The notes under the pieces were generated by a model. That model was not told the DNA's origin. It searched no databases and saw nothing but the letters and a program-made list of their open reading frames with translations. 64,000 nucleotides of DNA from Marchantia polymorpha subsp. ruderalis (lineage: Eukaryota; Streptophyta; Marchantiopsida; Marchantiales; Marchantiaceae). Positions 30,501 through 43,400 of this stretch are shown piece after piece. Where the stretch lies: positions 11,110,501-11,174,500 of the forward strand of contig AP031351.1 of assembly GCA_037833965.1 (NCBI GenBank), read 5' to 3'. Every line of letters begins with the position of its first letter. The stretch's first letter is position 1. The position numbers and the translations under genes are program-made.

Positions 30501-31130
30501 TGTTTTTGAATAAAAATGTATTTCTTTATTTCAAATTTTTTATACAAAAGTAAATGTATTAAAGAGTTTAATGCGATTAATATAATATGAAACGTGTATA
30601 ATTTTTTTTAAATACATTGGATATTATATATACATATATAAAATGCATGATAACGATTTCAAATGTAAATAGAAGAAGCGCATTTTTTTTCGGTGATACA
30701 TTCAGTCATAGGTGGATGACAGTTGACATTCTTTTTTTATCAAATCAGAAACATTTGATAATTTAGAAATTCCAAGTGTATATGATGTATGTAATAAAAC
30801 TGATCTTGTGAAATCGATGTGATTGGAGAAAAATTTTCAATATAGCCATAAATTGTATCCGTTTTATGCATGTCAAATTCTTAATTTTTTTCAACAGAAT
30901 TTTGAATTGACATCCAAATTACACCTGTATGATATTGTGTAATGAATGCATCGCAGTTAGTCGGAATAAAGTGATGCGTTTCTTATTCCTTTCAGTATTG
31001 TGTAACCACGTGCCTGTAGTTATTATAGCTGATCATATGCAATTTAAGACCATTTGATAATATAAATCAAGAATGTACTTGTTTTCATACAGCACTATAC
31101 TTTATGATTACAATTCTTGAAAAATAACGT
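27560..31130. other. AT-rich gene-poor block
   Basis: About 3.5 kb of strongly AT-rich DNA without a coding-like frame. It contains (TA)n at about 28892-28905 and 30258-30281. I see no gene or identifiable element. Confidence 0.7.
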
Positions 31131-33301
31131 ACCTAGGGTGGAGTCATCAAAGTACTTCTCCATAAGATAGTACATGGGTGAAGGATCCGCTTATTTTAGC
31201 TTCTACAGTAAAAGGCTCTAACTACCTCTCATGGCAGATTCACCAGAATTAAATGTAGCTGATCGGAGTTGGTGCCCTTGTGATAGTTTTATGCGACTTA
31301 ATCCAGCAGAAAACTCCACCGAACTTTAATCTCATTGTAAATTAGGCACCGAAACTGTGCACTCGAGACAGAAAGCTGTCACGTTGGGTTTGGCCCAGTG
31401 GATTGCAAACATTGAATCCCACATCTAATAAACCCCCAACCTACCTCTCTCTTATTCCAATGCCACTTAGATTTAGAGGATTTCTTGGCCTCAAAAACTT
31501 TACACCTTTTTCCCAATGTTCCTCTTTACACTCTGTACCAACGTAGCGAATGAGCTGCAGTGAGCTAAACATGAACTGTTGTGTATCCAAGCAACACAGC
31601 AATCGGACGTCACATCGCATCCATGAAAAACCTGAAGGTAGTTCACCACGTCGGAAGACATTCCCCGCACGGAGACATCACCAACCTCGTAAAGAGCGGA
31701 TTAGAGCGGATCAATGGATCTGTAGACGAGAGAGAAGTGGCATAGGAACCTGTAGAAGGTGCCATGCAGGTGGAGGTGAGCTGAGAGCATAAACAGTCAC
31801 GGACTAACAGTTACACCAGTCGGGTATCAGAAACACGGTAGTCTGGCCGATCATCCCATGGCAGTTGCTGGATCCGTGATCTATGATTGCCTCCATCCGT
31901 CGACAATTCCCAATCGCCGTCGTAGCTTTGTCATAAATAAGAGAAGATGCTATGACCATCAGAACTTACAGGCAATGTACAGTACAGTATTAAAACTTCC
32001 TTTGCTTCGGCCCTGACAAGTACAGAGTAGCAGCCGTTTGCGACAGACATTCGTTTGTGTCAGAATTCGCAGACAGTAGGAAGGTCATGCGGCGATGAGC
32101 GACGCATGTTTCCGTTCGTCCGTCTGTGCGACTCAAAGTTGCAATCAGTACATACTGTACAGCACGAGCCGCAAAGCCAAGTCAGGCACGTGAGTGAGTT
32201 CACAATTAATTGCACGAAGTTCAGGATCCATCGAGAGTTCAGTTCACCCGCGCGTTCTACAATCGATGTGGAGGACGGTGACGATTCCCCAAGAGCAAGA
32301 GGCCCGAGGAGAAGCTGGCGCTTGTGAAATAATGGCCTTCAAGCAGCTGCGTTCCGAAGAAGAGCCTGCATCGGTGGTAGGTGCTCTTTCAGCTCTGATC
32401 ACTGACCCATAATGTGCCTGGAGCATTCGTACCCTGCACGTTTTCAGAGAAGGCACCCGAGTGTCAATCGCGGCCGGTTCTGTTGAGTCCGTCGTCCATG
32501 TGAGAACATTGTGTCCGGTCCCCTACAGCACTCCGTCCTGTTGGTGCTTGTGTTCACGTATTCGTCGTGTGCGGTGGAGTTAACGGCTGCCCGACCTTTC
32601 ACAGGCCGAGAATGCGATCACGATTGCTGGATTTCAAGAAGGAGCGTATGGAAAGCTTGTTTGTGTGGTGGCATGGGGCAGGAGCACAGACTAACATGTG
32701 CAGATGGATTTGGTTGCTTGTGATTGCAGCTCGGGCAGGTGGAGTTCGTTCGTGGCGGTAAAGGAAGGAGCGACCGCCGGTGACGGGACGGGACGGGACG
32801 CCTTGTCCGAGAGAGAGATGCCGACAGCGACTAGGCCGAAAGGATGGATGGGTGGTCGGTCGGTCGATGCCGATTGTTGGTCAGTTGTCTGGTCTGGTCG
32901 GGGTGAAGATGACGATGACGCATGGCTCGTGAGTGCGGGACTTGTTCGAGGTGTGTGACGCAGTGCCCGACTGGGAGACTTATCGGGTTGGGTTGGGCGC
33001 CCAATTTGCCGAGGTGGCCAGGTCTGTAAAGAATGGTACGTGCAATCAATCGCTTGGAGTTTTCGGACCTGCTTCTGGAGATGTCAGTGATCCCGAGTCT
33101 CTAGGTGTCGAGCTCGATGATGTTGTTGCGTTGAAGCAGCCTTTTCGGTGTGGTATGTGAATAGCTGTCGCACGTTTGGGTTTCATAACGCTCGCGCTCG
33201 AGGGGGGAGCTGGTTTTGGAATCTCTGCGGCACCCGCAAGACTGACGCTCCCACGGCATGAACTCTTTGTAGGTGACTTCGCAAGCTTCCCTTTCAGCTT
33301 C
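31131..33301. other. Region upstream of the CLSY-like gene
   Basis: Composition returns to balanced, then GC-rich. It probably holds the promoter and 5' leader of the SNF2 gene. A frame at 32933-33160 ends at a possible donor (GTATGTG near 33154) that is in phase with an acceptor at 33271. It could therefore be an upstream exon, but it has no start codon of its own and no homology I can see. Confidence 0.4.
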
Positions 33302-36300
33302 ATGGCGCCCAGAAGCTTGGCGAGTTCGAGTTTGAAGAGCGACACCAAAGTGAACCCTTTGCAGGCCGAGGATATGTACATCCGAAGGCCGCAGCATGAC
33401 CAGTCTGGGTCCACTTGTTCCCAGAAAGCCAGGTTTCCTCGGGCGAGCGCAGACGAGAATTCTGCGACATCTAAACCACGTCAGTTCTTTGTGTTCAACT
33501 CTTCGCGCTCAGTTGTTGGCAGTCCTGCCCCTTGGTGTGTGAGTTTCAACAGTAAGTGGAATCCTGTCTCATTCTTGCTTGACTGTTTTGTGAATTAGGC
33601 TTGGAAGGCTTTTGCAGAGGATCGTGGTGGGATGTCGATATTGTTCAACAACGCGATAAGTACTTTCTCGCGAAGTTCCTGTCACCATTGACTGGTGAAG
33701 AAGATGCATGGCTTCCATTGAACAACCTCAGGCTGAAGAACAGGAAGTCTGATGACTGGGACTGCAACCTTCTCAAAAGAGGAATGGATGTCTCCGTCAT
33801 GTGTACCCATCCCGATCAGAAGGAGCTCAAGCTGCATTCCAGGGTACTTTCCATCTTTCGCTGAACTTTGCCTTTCCCATGCATCTTCGGTTTGCAACAT
33901 GAGGTCGCAGGCATTTTCTTCAGTTGTGTCAGGTTTCGTGGTTGGTTTGGACAATCGCTGATTTGGTCTGCAAGCTAAGGACTAGAATGTACGAATCAAA
34001 CCGCATGAATCTTGTCATCGTGCTGGAATGGCATCGTGCTGGAGTTCTTACTCGCGGGCCCTCGTCCACTTGTGTCTGCCAGTTGTTTTGGTCAGCTTTC
34101 TCTTTGATTTACCTCGACAAAGATTTCGCTTTTGGCTTCCCATGTCTCAAATGAATGAAGCTACTGCGTGTGCAGGCTTTATATGATGCGAAGATCGTCC
34201 ATATCGCGAAAGCTACTCATAAGTTTGAATGTACTTGCAAATTTCACGTAAGGTTTTACTGTGTAAGTACGGAAGATCCCATCGGGCTCACTAGGGAGAG
34301 GCTTTTGCTCAACCATCCTTCCGCATCCAGGGATGTAACCATTTCAACTGTGACTATCCTACAACAGCCAGGGATTGTGCCGTTTTACGAGATCCTGAAA
34401 TCTCACCTGTCGAAGAAGTGGATCCAAGCGGGCAGGTGGTCGAACGATGCATTTTTTCTGAGAGAAACAAAGCTCAATCTTCATGTTCCTCCGGATTGTG
34501 GAGAAAACAGGTTGTATGATGACGATGAAGACGACGGTCTTGACGAAGCTTTGCTTGCTACTGGTGCCACTAGGTTAGACAAGCCTGAAGCGTTCACATA
34601 TTCCTTCAGAGTGCAGCATTCACGAGAGCAGGCGACCAAGGAAAATCCAGTTGACCAGGATAGACCATACGCTAATTTCAGAGAGCCCCCCGACCCGCCA
34701 CAGAAGAATCGTGGCGACCATTTCACAGTCACAGCTGGTGACCCCGGTGTGAAGGATAACTCTGCTTCTGAACCTGATATTTGCTCGGTGGGTGTGCTGC
34801 CTGAGAGCCGTGGAGTCAAACCTGTGTTTGACAAGGAAATTCCGCAAACGGTCAGGTCTGGAGTGAAAAGAGCAAGGGATGATATTCCACATCTTTCGAA
34901 GAATCCTCAGGAGGCGAGTGTCAAGCAGGTTAAGAAGAAGAGTACGAGCCAACCGAACGAAGGGAGAGAACTCTACGAGAGAGAAGTTTACCGGAGATGT
35001 AATGAAAACAGGCAGTCAAGCGAAATCTCTTCTGAGAAAGGGAACTTCGAGGATGAGATGGTAGATATAGGAGGTGGAAGCAGTGACGAGGATGACTTGA
35101 GTATTCAAGCACCGGCGAAGACAAGTTATGGCATCAATCCGCAGAATTCAGGGGGAAGATGTGACAACGCAGTGCAGAACCAAGGGCATCCGTATCCACC
35201 ATTGTCGAAGACAATTGAAAGCAAGAGGTTGCGGAGATCAAGGAGAAGATGTGACGATGCTTTACAGAACCAGGACTCTGCCTATTCTCCTCCGTTGAAG
35301 AAGGTTGATGGCAAGAATCTCCGGACATCAGGGAGAAGGGTTGACGACGCTGGGCAGAAACAGGGCCGTCTTTATACACCACCGGTGACGACAAATGATG
35401 GAAAGAGTCTGCATACTTCAGGGAGGAGATCTGACGAGGGTCTGCGGAAACGAGGGCGTCCTAGGCAAAACGCGGAAGGGAGCCCTACAAAAATCAAACC
35501 TGATGCGGGATTTAAGTCGACAAATCAAGCGGATATTTCAGGTGTGAGCTTAGCAACCAAGGAGGATGAAGATGTTGATTGTGAAATACTTGAGACCGAT
35601 CCCACCATCATGGCTCGTCTCACAGAACAATCAAAGTCACTGAAGGGTAGACAGAAGAAGACTGAAGTTTGCATCGATAATGAGACATTCGATAAGCCCA
35701 AGAATCCTTTAAGTCGACTCAGACCTCGAAACTCTGGAAAGAAGCAAACTTTTGGCACCGGAGGCAATATCCCAGGGAGTCATCGTCAACCTGTTCTCAA
35801 GCCCACGTTAGGGAAAGAAGGTGGCCAGGTGCCCTTATACATGGATCTTCTGGTAGATAATCTTGTTCCGGAAAACGAGACGGAGGAGCAGGTGGATGAT
35901 ATCAGTAAGGGGCAGGGGCAGGCGAAGAAACCAAAGTGCGGCATGAATGAAGACTGGGATCCTACAAGTTTCAAATATGATATACCTACACTAGAGGAGA
36001 AGCAAGCAGAACTGCAACAACAACAACAACAACAACAACAAGAAGAAGAAGAAGAAGACGAAGAAGAAGAACAACAAGAGAAACCACCTATTGCGGACTG
36101 TCCGAGTGACTTAATGGAGGTAAGCAGCAGCTGGGAAAGTATTACTAACTAGTTACGATTTTTGAATGTGTACAGCAGTCTGAAGGATCGATGTATTGGT
36201 AAAGGTACATTTGGCCTCGTTCCTGTTTCTATGTTTCTATCATAATTTTTCTTCTGCTATACAGCTACGCTTGAGTGAATATGTTACCCTATATCACGTT

Positions 36301-39013
36301 CTTACTTTGTTCACGATTATGTGTAGTTGTATGGATGACAGTATTGACATCTATATGAACATTTTCTTCTATCTTCAGCGGGAAGCAGATGAGGAAGTTG
36401 TGACTCTAGATGTTGATCCAGAAGGGGAAGGTTCTTTATGCAAAGAGCATGACCTCTATTTAAAGGAAGATGTGGGAATGATTTGTAAATCATGTGCGTT
36501 GGTGGTGATCAGTATCGAGAATCTGGTCCCATCTCTGGTAAGTTTGTAGTTTTTAAGTTGATCTTGTTTTGTAACTTCATGCTAAATTACAACTGAATTT
36601 AATTATGTTTTTAAAATTCCTTTTCTTGTCAATTTATGTACAGGGTATTAGGCAACCCCGTCACTGTGGAGAGGCGAGTGACTGGGATGCTGGAACGAAG
36701 TCTCCAGATCACTTCCAGGAGACAGCAGAATATCAAAAGCTCCAGGCTGAAAAGGATGTGACTTGGATGAGTTCATGTAAACTTCCGCCACGTATTCAGA
36801 ATTCCATGCATCCTCACCAGAAGGACGGCTTTGCGTTCTTATGGAGGAATCTTGCGATTGGAGAAGGAAATAATCGAACCATGAGGGAGGACAGAAACAC
36901 AGGTTGCATATTGTCTCATGCTCCTGGCACAGGCAAAACCTTTTTGGTCATTGCCTTCTTACAGAGTTATATCAATAACTTCCCAACGTGCAGACCGTTG
37001 ATTGTGGCACCGAAAATAATGTTGCGTCAATGGGAGAAGGAATTCGAGCGATGGAAGTCCGACATCTCTGTGTATATTTTGAACACTGCGAGAGAATCTG
37101 GCAAGAGACTGCTACAAATGCACGAAGACGCTGGCGTCATCAACAGCAAAAATCTCCACCTGAGTTCAAAAAGGCTTCTCGATACTTTCAGACTTGCCAT
37201 GCTCTACGAGTGGAGCAAAAACAGGAGTGTGATTATCGTTAGTTATAACCTTTTCGCATGCTTGACTGATGAAAATCGGGATCATCTCTCTCCAGAGGGT
37301 GAGGCGGTTCGTAAGACCCTGTTGGAAAAGCCAAGTCTTCTTATACTGGATGAGGGCCATTTTCCAAGGAACAAGGGTACGAGGATTCGTAAATCATTAA
37401 TGAGCGTAAAGACCAACGTTCGAATTCTTCTGTCCGGGACTTTGTTTCAAAACAATTTCGAAGAGTTGTTCAACACTCTCTACTTAGTGCGACCAGGTTT
37501 TGTTGAAGGTTTTGCCAGCTTTGTTCCAAACTGCACGGATGAAGACGGACAGCCTAATGTGAAGAAATTTTCGGACATAGAAGACGTTACTAAGGAAGCA
37601 GAGAAAATAGCTCGAAAGCTGTTTGTGGAAGAGGTTGGACTGAAAATTGAACAAGGACAAAGCAGCAAGGCACGCTCCGATGATCTGGATTACGGGCTCG
37701 AGAGGTTAGGGGCTCTTACAACAGAATTTGTTCATCACCACACTGGAGGGGTGCTGGAAGCTTTACCTGGATTGAGGGATTTTGCTGTTATATTGAAACC
37801 AACGCAACAGCAGTCCAGTATATTGGAGTTACTCCAGAAATACTTTCACAAACCTAATCAGTATTTGGAAAGGGAGATAGCTGTGTCGCAAACCAGTATA
37901 CATCCGATTTTGGTCAACACCCTCGAGTTCACCAGATCCTTGGGCATATTCAACGATTTCAGGGAGCAGAAGCTTGGAGCGTCAGCAGGTTCAGGCTCAG
38001 TTACTGGTCCTGCTTCCGGCTTGTCGAAGAAGGAAGCAAAGGACCCGAGTGACGGAGTAAAGACAAAGTTTGTCTTCGACCTGCTTTGTTATAGCAAGCC
38101 AGCAAAGGAGAAGGTTTTGATATTCAGCCAGCATCTTACCCCTCTTGAGCTCCTTGCGGAAATGTTCGTAACTCAGTTTAGGTGGCGTGAGACTTATGAA
38201 TATCTCAAACTTGATGGACAGTTGTCCTTAGATGAGCGAGCGAAGATTATTGAGAAATTTAACAATCCCAGTAGTGAGGCATGTGTTCTCCTTGCGTCCA
38301 CAAAAGCGTGTGGAGAAGGCGTTTCTCTGATTGGAGCTTCAAGGGTAGTGTTCTTGGATGTTTTATGGAACCCAGCAGTTATCAAGCAAGCGATGAGCCG
38401 AGCTTTCAGATTGGGTCAAAAGAAAATAGTGTATGTTTACAGGCTGATAGCATCAGGGACTATCGAGGAGCACAAGTATAAGAAGGCAATAAGGAAGGAT
38501 TGGCTGTCACGCTCTATCTTTAGCGCATCACAAGGGGAAGGCCTCAAAGCATCGGAGATAAATCGAGAAGTAAGGAAGTCTCTCGGTATCATTGACGACA
38601 AGGGAGAGGATATAAAACCCTCTGGAGCTACTATTTTTGCGAAAGCAGCCCAAGAGCAAGAGGTGCTTGATGCTAATCATGCGACAGGGGTCACGAGATC
38701 AGTTGAACAAGGGGACGAAGGTGTACATAGGTTGAGAAAAATTCAAGAATTGCTAGCCTGGGAGGTTGATGTGGCAATCTGCAAGGACGTTATGCTTGAA
38801 AAGATCTTGGGAAAGGACAAAGTAGAGAGGAAAACGTTTTTGAAGGTGATTGAGCACGGTTCTGACTTTCGTGATGAGAACATACCATTCGGTCCGGATG
38901 CAAGAGAGTGGTTCTTGGAGGGCATGGAAGACAATGAGCCTCTGGATATGAAAGAAGTTAACGATGAGGCTTATCCCGCCATCCTAAGCGACTCAGATGA
39001 AGATGATATGTAG
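33302..39013 (+). CDS. CLASSY/DRD1-like SNF2 chromatin remodeler
   Basis: SNF2 ATPase of the plant CLSY/DRD1 group, whose members bring Pol IV (CLSY) or Pol V (DRD1) to chromatin for RNA-directed DNA methylation (family knowledge). Exons: 33302-33551, 33599-33843, 34176-36119, 36379-36537 and 36644-39013, all in phase, giving about 1,655 residues if the first Met is at 33302. The N-terminus has the CLSY-type LEGFCRGSWWDVDIV module. The middle is disordered, with 30-residue repeats (about 490-600), GRPR at about 592-595, and poly-Gln/poly-Glu near 36015-36080. A CxxH...CxxC patch follows (LCKEHDLYL, MICKSCALVV). The ATPase has HAPGTGKT (about 958-965), DEGH (about 1102-1105), SGTLFQNN and a helicase C lobe (VLIFSQHL, AFRLGQKK). 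It is longer than Arabidopsis CLSY1 (1,256). The CLSY versus DRD1 assignment and the exact start are uncertain. Confidence 0.9.
35148..35465 (+). repeat. 90-bp in-frame tandem repeat in the CLSY-like gene
   Basis: Units start at 35148, 35238, 35328 and 35418, exactly 90 bp apart. Each encodes about 30 residues opening S-(G/R)-(G/R)-R-x-D and containing Q-(N/K)-Q, (Y)xPP and K-x-L. The fourth unit diverges after about 10 residues into RKRGRPRQN, which contains the AT-hook core GRPR. Confidence 0.9.
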
Positions 39014-40494
39014 ATCTGCAGTCGTAGAATTTATATAGTAACCTCAGCACTCGTCCAGATGAAGAATATTGTATATGGCTGCTTAAGTATTGGAAGACAA
39101 AATAGAGAGCTTGTGGTTTCGCATCCCCTGTCCAAGAGACGATCGTATTGTAAAATTTAGAAACTCGTGCTCGTCTGAGTGTTCTAGAGAGTGCTTGGTA
39201 TGTTCATTGGGAGTATTTTAGCACATACTTGTTCAGAGAGTTTTAGGTTTACACATTGTGGATGTGATGCTACGAAGAAATAGAATATTTTCATACCTTA
39301 ATATTTCGAACAGCTTACTGTATTTTGGTGCAGAGACGGTGTAGAGTACTTTCTTACCTAAATACCTCGAACAGCACACTGTATTTTGTATTTTGGAGCA
39401 GAGACGGTGTGGCATGATAGCCATTCTGAAACTTATATTGTAACAGCTTTGGAGTTTTGTCTTGTTATCAAACTAGCTGGTGAAACCTGAAAGCTTGATT
39501 TCAGTGAGTAGCTCCAAGTTTACTGTAGATATACGAACCCCAGATTTAAAACATGACGGTGCAATAAGTCTCGACTCATGTACATACAATTATATGCGGA
39601 TATTGTTTTCTCGATCACTAGGACATTGTAGTGATCGAGGATTATGTTAATTCAGTTATATTTTCTTTGGAACCTGATTTTTCGAGCATATTTAATAGAA
39701 TCCGATGATCTGAGAGATTTCATGTTTGTGAGTTCTGCACTTATCGATTATCGCAGGTAAAAAAAGTTCATACGTCCTTGATGTGTGCATCTGCGTAGGC
39801 TATTGACAAGGTCAGTGTAGATAAGAGTTGCAGATGTGGGTGAAAATACGTGAACTTCTCAACTCATTACGAATCAGACAGTTGAAGTTCTCCTCGCCTG
39901 GAGGACTGTTGTCTTCATTCGGATAGTGGTCCGTTCTCATCAAGTCTCTCCGACATTGAAGGCATATTAGGGTACAAAACCATCTAGTTCTGAATGATGT
40001 GGGATGGGTGTGATGAAGACGATCGGTCAGTCTGTTGATAAAAGGAAAAAATGACATTTATCTGAACCTGAAGTTTACTTCCAGTATTATCTATCGCTCA
40101 ATCTCTGCTGTTGGCTAGGTGGTCTCCAAGATAGATTTCAAGAGTATTCACTAATCAGAAAGGAGGCAGTTTCATTACTAGCATATTCCTTCTGAAAACT
40201 CAAATTACAAAGAAGGAATTAAAAGAGATTTTATAAAGATTTCATAGTCACAAGATTGCGTGATGAATGATGCACGGGAATGTACAGGGTGACGGTTGAA
40301 ATTGTAACATCGTATGGCATTTTCCTGAGGCTTCACGGAGATAGTATATACAAATTTCCACTTGAAAATCCCCAGGACCACTCCCAGTCTCATCAGTACG
40401 TCCGACGATGCACTCATCCGTCGATGCCGAACTTTGTTGTTTGACGGTGCTAGGTAACGAGGAAGTACCAGGGGATTTCAATAATCTAAACAAA
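39014..40494. other. Region between convergent CLSY-like and HER2-like genes
   Basis: Holds the 3' ends of both genes. Two features stand out. One is a pair of about 55-bp direct repeats (39294-39343 and 39355-39412). The other is a hairpin with 11-bp perfect arms CTCGATCACTA (39610-39620) and its complement (39629-39639). No coding frame is recognised. Confidence 0.6.
39294..39412. repeat. Imperfect two-unit tandem repeat
   Basis: Two units share TACCT, a CGAACAGC block, ACTGTATTTTG and GCAGAGACGGTGT. The second is longer by an inner duplication of TATTTTG. It sits about 280 bp after the CLSY-like stop codon, probably in or near its 3' untranslated region. Confidence 0.8.
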
Positions 40495-43400
40495 TCAGGC
40501 GTGTACTATGCTTGGATTGATATCAACAACTGCTCTTCCGGTAATTTCTCCTTTGTCCATTGCGGCGTAAGTTGCATCAGCTTCTTCCAGAGAACAGATC
40601 TTTGTCACGGCTGATTCAATCTTCAAGAAGCCCATCTCGGCCAGAGTTATTATTGTTGGTAAATCTTGTCGTGCTCTTCCTCCATAAGATCCTATTATTT
40701 TGACCTGTAATTAGAATAATGCTTATGTCAGAGACACGTCCACATGACATGAGGCTTCACACTTATCCACTGCTAAGACAATTAAGATGAATACAGGCCC
40801 AGATAAGCCACTCTAAAGTAGAGACTGCAGCAAATCATTTGATCACCTTCAGGACTCTAGCTAGATTTTCCAGGCATTCTCATGGAAAGAACATGTAGGA
40901 CTTGGAGGGAGGTGCCCGAGGATGCCGATCTGTTTCGGACTTGTTGCCATCACTTGCACCCACGAGACAAGTGGTGGATATGCACAAGGCACAAGATTGA
41001 CGATCTATGGCTCTCACTCGGTAAAATTTTTTGCAGGACTCCGAAACGACAACAGATCTGTAAGATTAATGAATATCAATCTTCCAAACTGACAAGAAAC
41101 TTCACCTTCCGCCTGACTAATTTCGAAATATCAACTCCAGCTGTAACACCAGCTGGAGCAAGTCCAACCATGACTGCCCTGCCTCCGTCCCGTACTGCCT
41201 GAGTCGCTTGTATGAAAGTTTTTGGATTTCCCAACGCTTCGATAGCTATGTCAACCCCTCGGCCACCAGTGATTTCCTGAGAGATCCAACAGCCATCAGT
41301 TATTGAGTGGATCTGTTTTACATGTCCATCTCCTTTGTGAGTTATCTGCAATGGCTGCCCAGTCATTGCTGAGCTGCTACAAATTCAAAAGGTCATCAAA
41401 AGCCAAACTTTTCTCAAAAGTAGATGATGTATCCATACCCGTATCCGGTCAACTACACTCTCACTGCTGGCATTTACAGTGTGTGTAGCTCCCATTTTTG
41501 TTGCGTTTTCTAGTTTCTTCTCGTTCACGTCAACTGCAATAACCTGACGCCCTCCAAATGCTCGTGCTACCTGCAAGCAACTGGAGAAAGTTCCCATTCA
41601 ATTGGTTGCCGGCATGATGTTTTCAGCCAACTTCGCAGTCAAAACCTTGCCTGAAGTGGCAAAAAATCCAATGGCTTCTACTTGACTACCTAGTTTGTAG
41701 CTCCTTACTTGGCTTGAGCGCTTGAAATTCCCAAAGGATGAGAAAGCTGTAGGTTTCTACTCTGTGATAGAACGTATACAGAGAATTGATAGCTTTGGTT
41801 CCTTTACTGAATAAAACTGATCACAAGTCAACACAAACACCGAACAACACGGGGGCAAGTTTGGAACAACATGGCAAACAAAATAGCAGCAGTAGCAGAT
41901 CACAGAATCATTCCGGTAGGTTTGTTACTCTTAAATTATTCTAGCCCACAAAGTCTTATAGATACCTGGATCCAACACCACCGGTTCCAATAACAGCCAC
42001 TGTTTCACCTGCACGCATGTCAGCTGCATTCTTCATAGCACCGTAAGCGGTGAAAACGGCGCACCCAATTATAGCTGACTCATTGTACGGGAGTGTGGGA
42101 GCAAGTGGAGCCACAGCATGAGCGGGTACAACACAGTACTCTGCAAGGCCGCCCATACTGTACATGAAAATAGGTTTTCCTGCATATATGGAGCAAGAAA
42201 CTTGAGTATCAAAAATATGCATTTCAAGACCCTCATTAGTGAGCAACGTTGCAAAGAGTAACAATGTCCAAGTCCCCCTTCCAGAAGCTTTGCACCAGCA
42301 GTCACGGGGAGAGATCGGCGTACACTGACAAAAGCTTTTAATTTCATTCTAGAAGTGAGCGAACAATGGCTACAAAATTGCGTGGATCTCAGAAGATAAT
42401 GGAAGAGCTATTTTACCTGTGCTCGCTTGATAGAGACGTGTGGTACCGTCGTATAACCCACCCATTCCTCGATTATACTTGAAGAAAGTCTCACATAGAT
42501 CTTCTTCACCCTGACGAGTTGCAAATCAAAAGCATCATTCAAAGAAATTCCTCAAACCCGTCATCTCAAGAACTTTTCTTGTTTATCACGACTAGTCGTT
42601 ATGGAACATCCATCGTTGCAATCCATGTGCCACGGCTTGAATGCAGGAAATTGAAAATCCTCTTTAGAGGGAAGAGGCAACAAACCTTCACACAGAAGAA
42701 GCAGCCTCCACAAGGCATAATAAAGGCCCCCACGACTCGTCCTCCGAGAGGAAGCCTAAATCAAATCCTGTTCTCTTCTCATAAGTACTGACAAAGTACA
42801 ACCCCGACCTTTTTCAAACTTGCCAGTCAGGTATAACAATCAGATATTGGTGTCACTAGATTCGAGTAATTTCTTCGGAATTACTCTAGAAGACACGAGG
42901 CATTCGATGGAATATTAACTCTATAAATATAGACACACAAGTGGGTATTTGATTACTCCCAAGTCCCTTCGGTATCAGGATATTGCTGCCAAATTTAGAA
43001 ATTCGAGTGCAATGTCTCCGTCACCATCTAGGTGACAGAGAAATTCTGCCAGAATTATGATGCTTCCATCCTGATCAGCGTGCACTGTCCAGCACATTAC
43101 ATCTCCTGTCATGGAGATGCTCCCAATTTAAGTTCGTCCACGGAATGACTTTCGGTTAGAAAACAGATGGTGCTGAGAAAAGAAGAAATTACCTTTTTCT
43201 CGTTGCCTCGTCAGTATGTGGACCATGCTCCACAACTTCTCCTGTTATTTCATGTCCGAGCACAACAGGAGAAGGGTAGGGTTGGTCCGCTTTGATAACA
43301 TGCAGATCAGAGTGGCAGACTCCGCAAGCTGCAGGATGTATAGAAGTTGAACATCAGAATCCAACATCATACAGGCATGCCAAGAAGCCTAGTCTAGAAG

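Noticed and set aside
32933-33160. Extra 5' coding exon of the CLSY-like gene
   Set aside because: The phase is compatible with an acceptor at 33271, but there is no ATG, a stop lies just upstream, and no homology is visible. Kept only as a note.
35148-35465. CRISPR-like array of 90-bp units
   Set aside because: The units are in-frame coding repeats without unique spacers, inside a plant gene.
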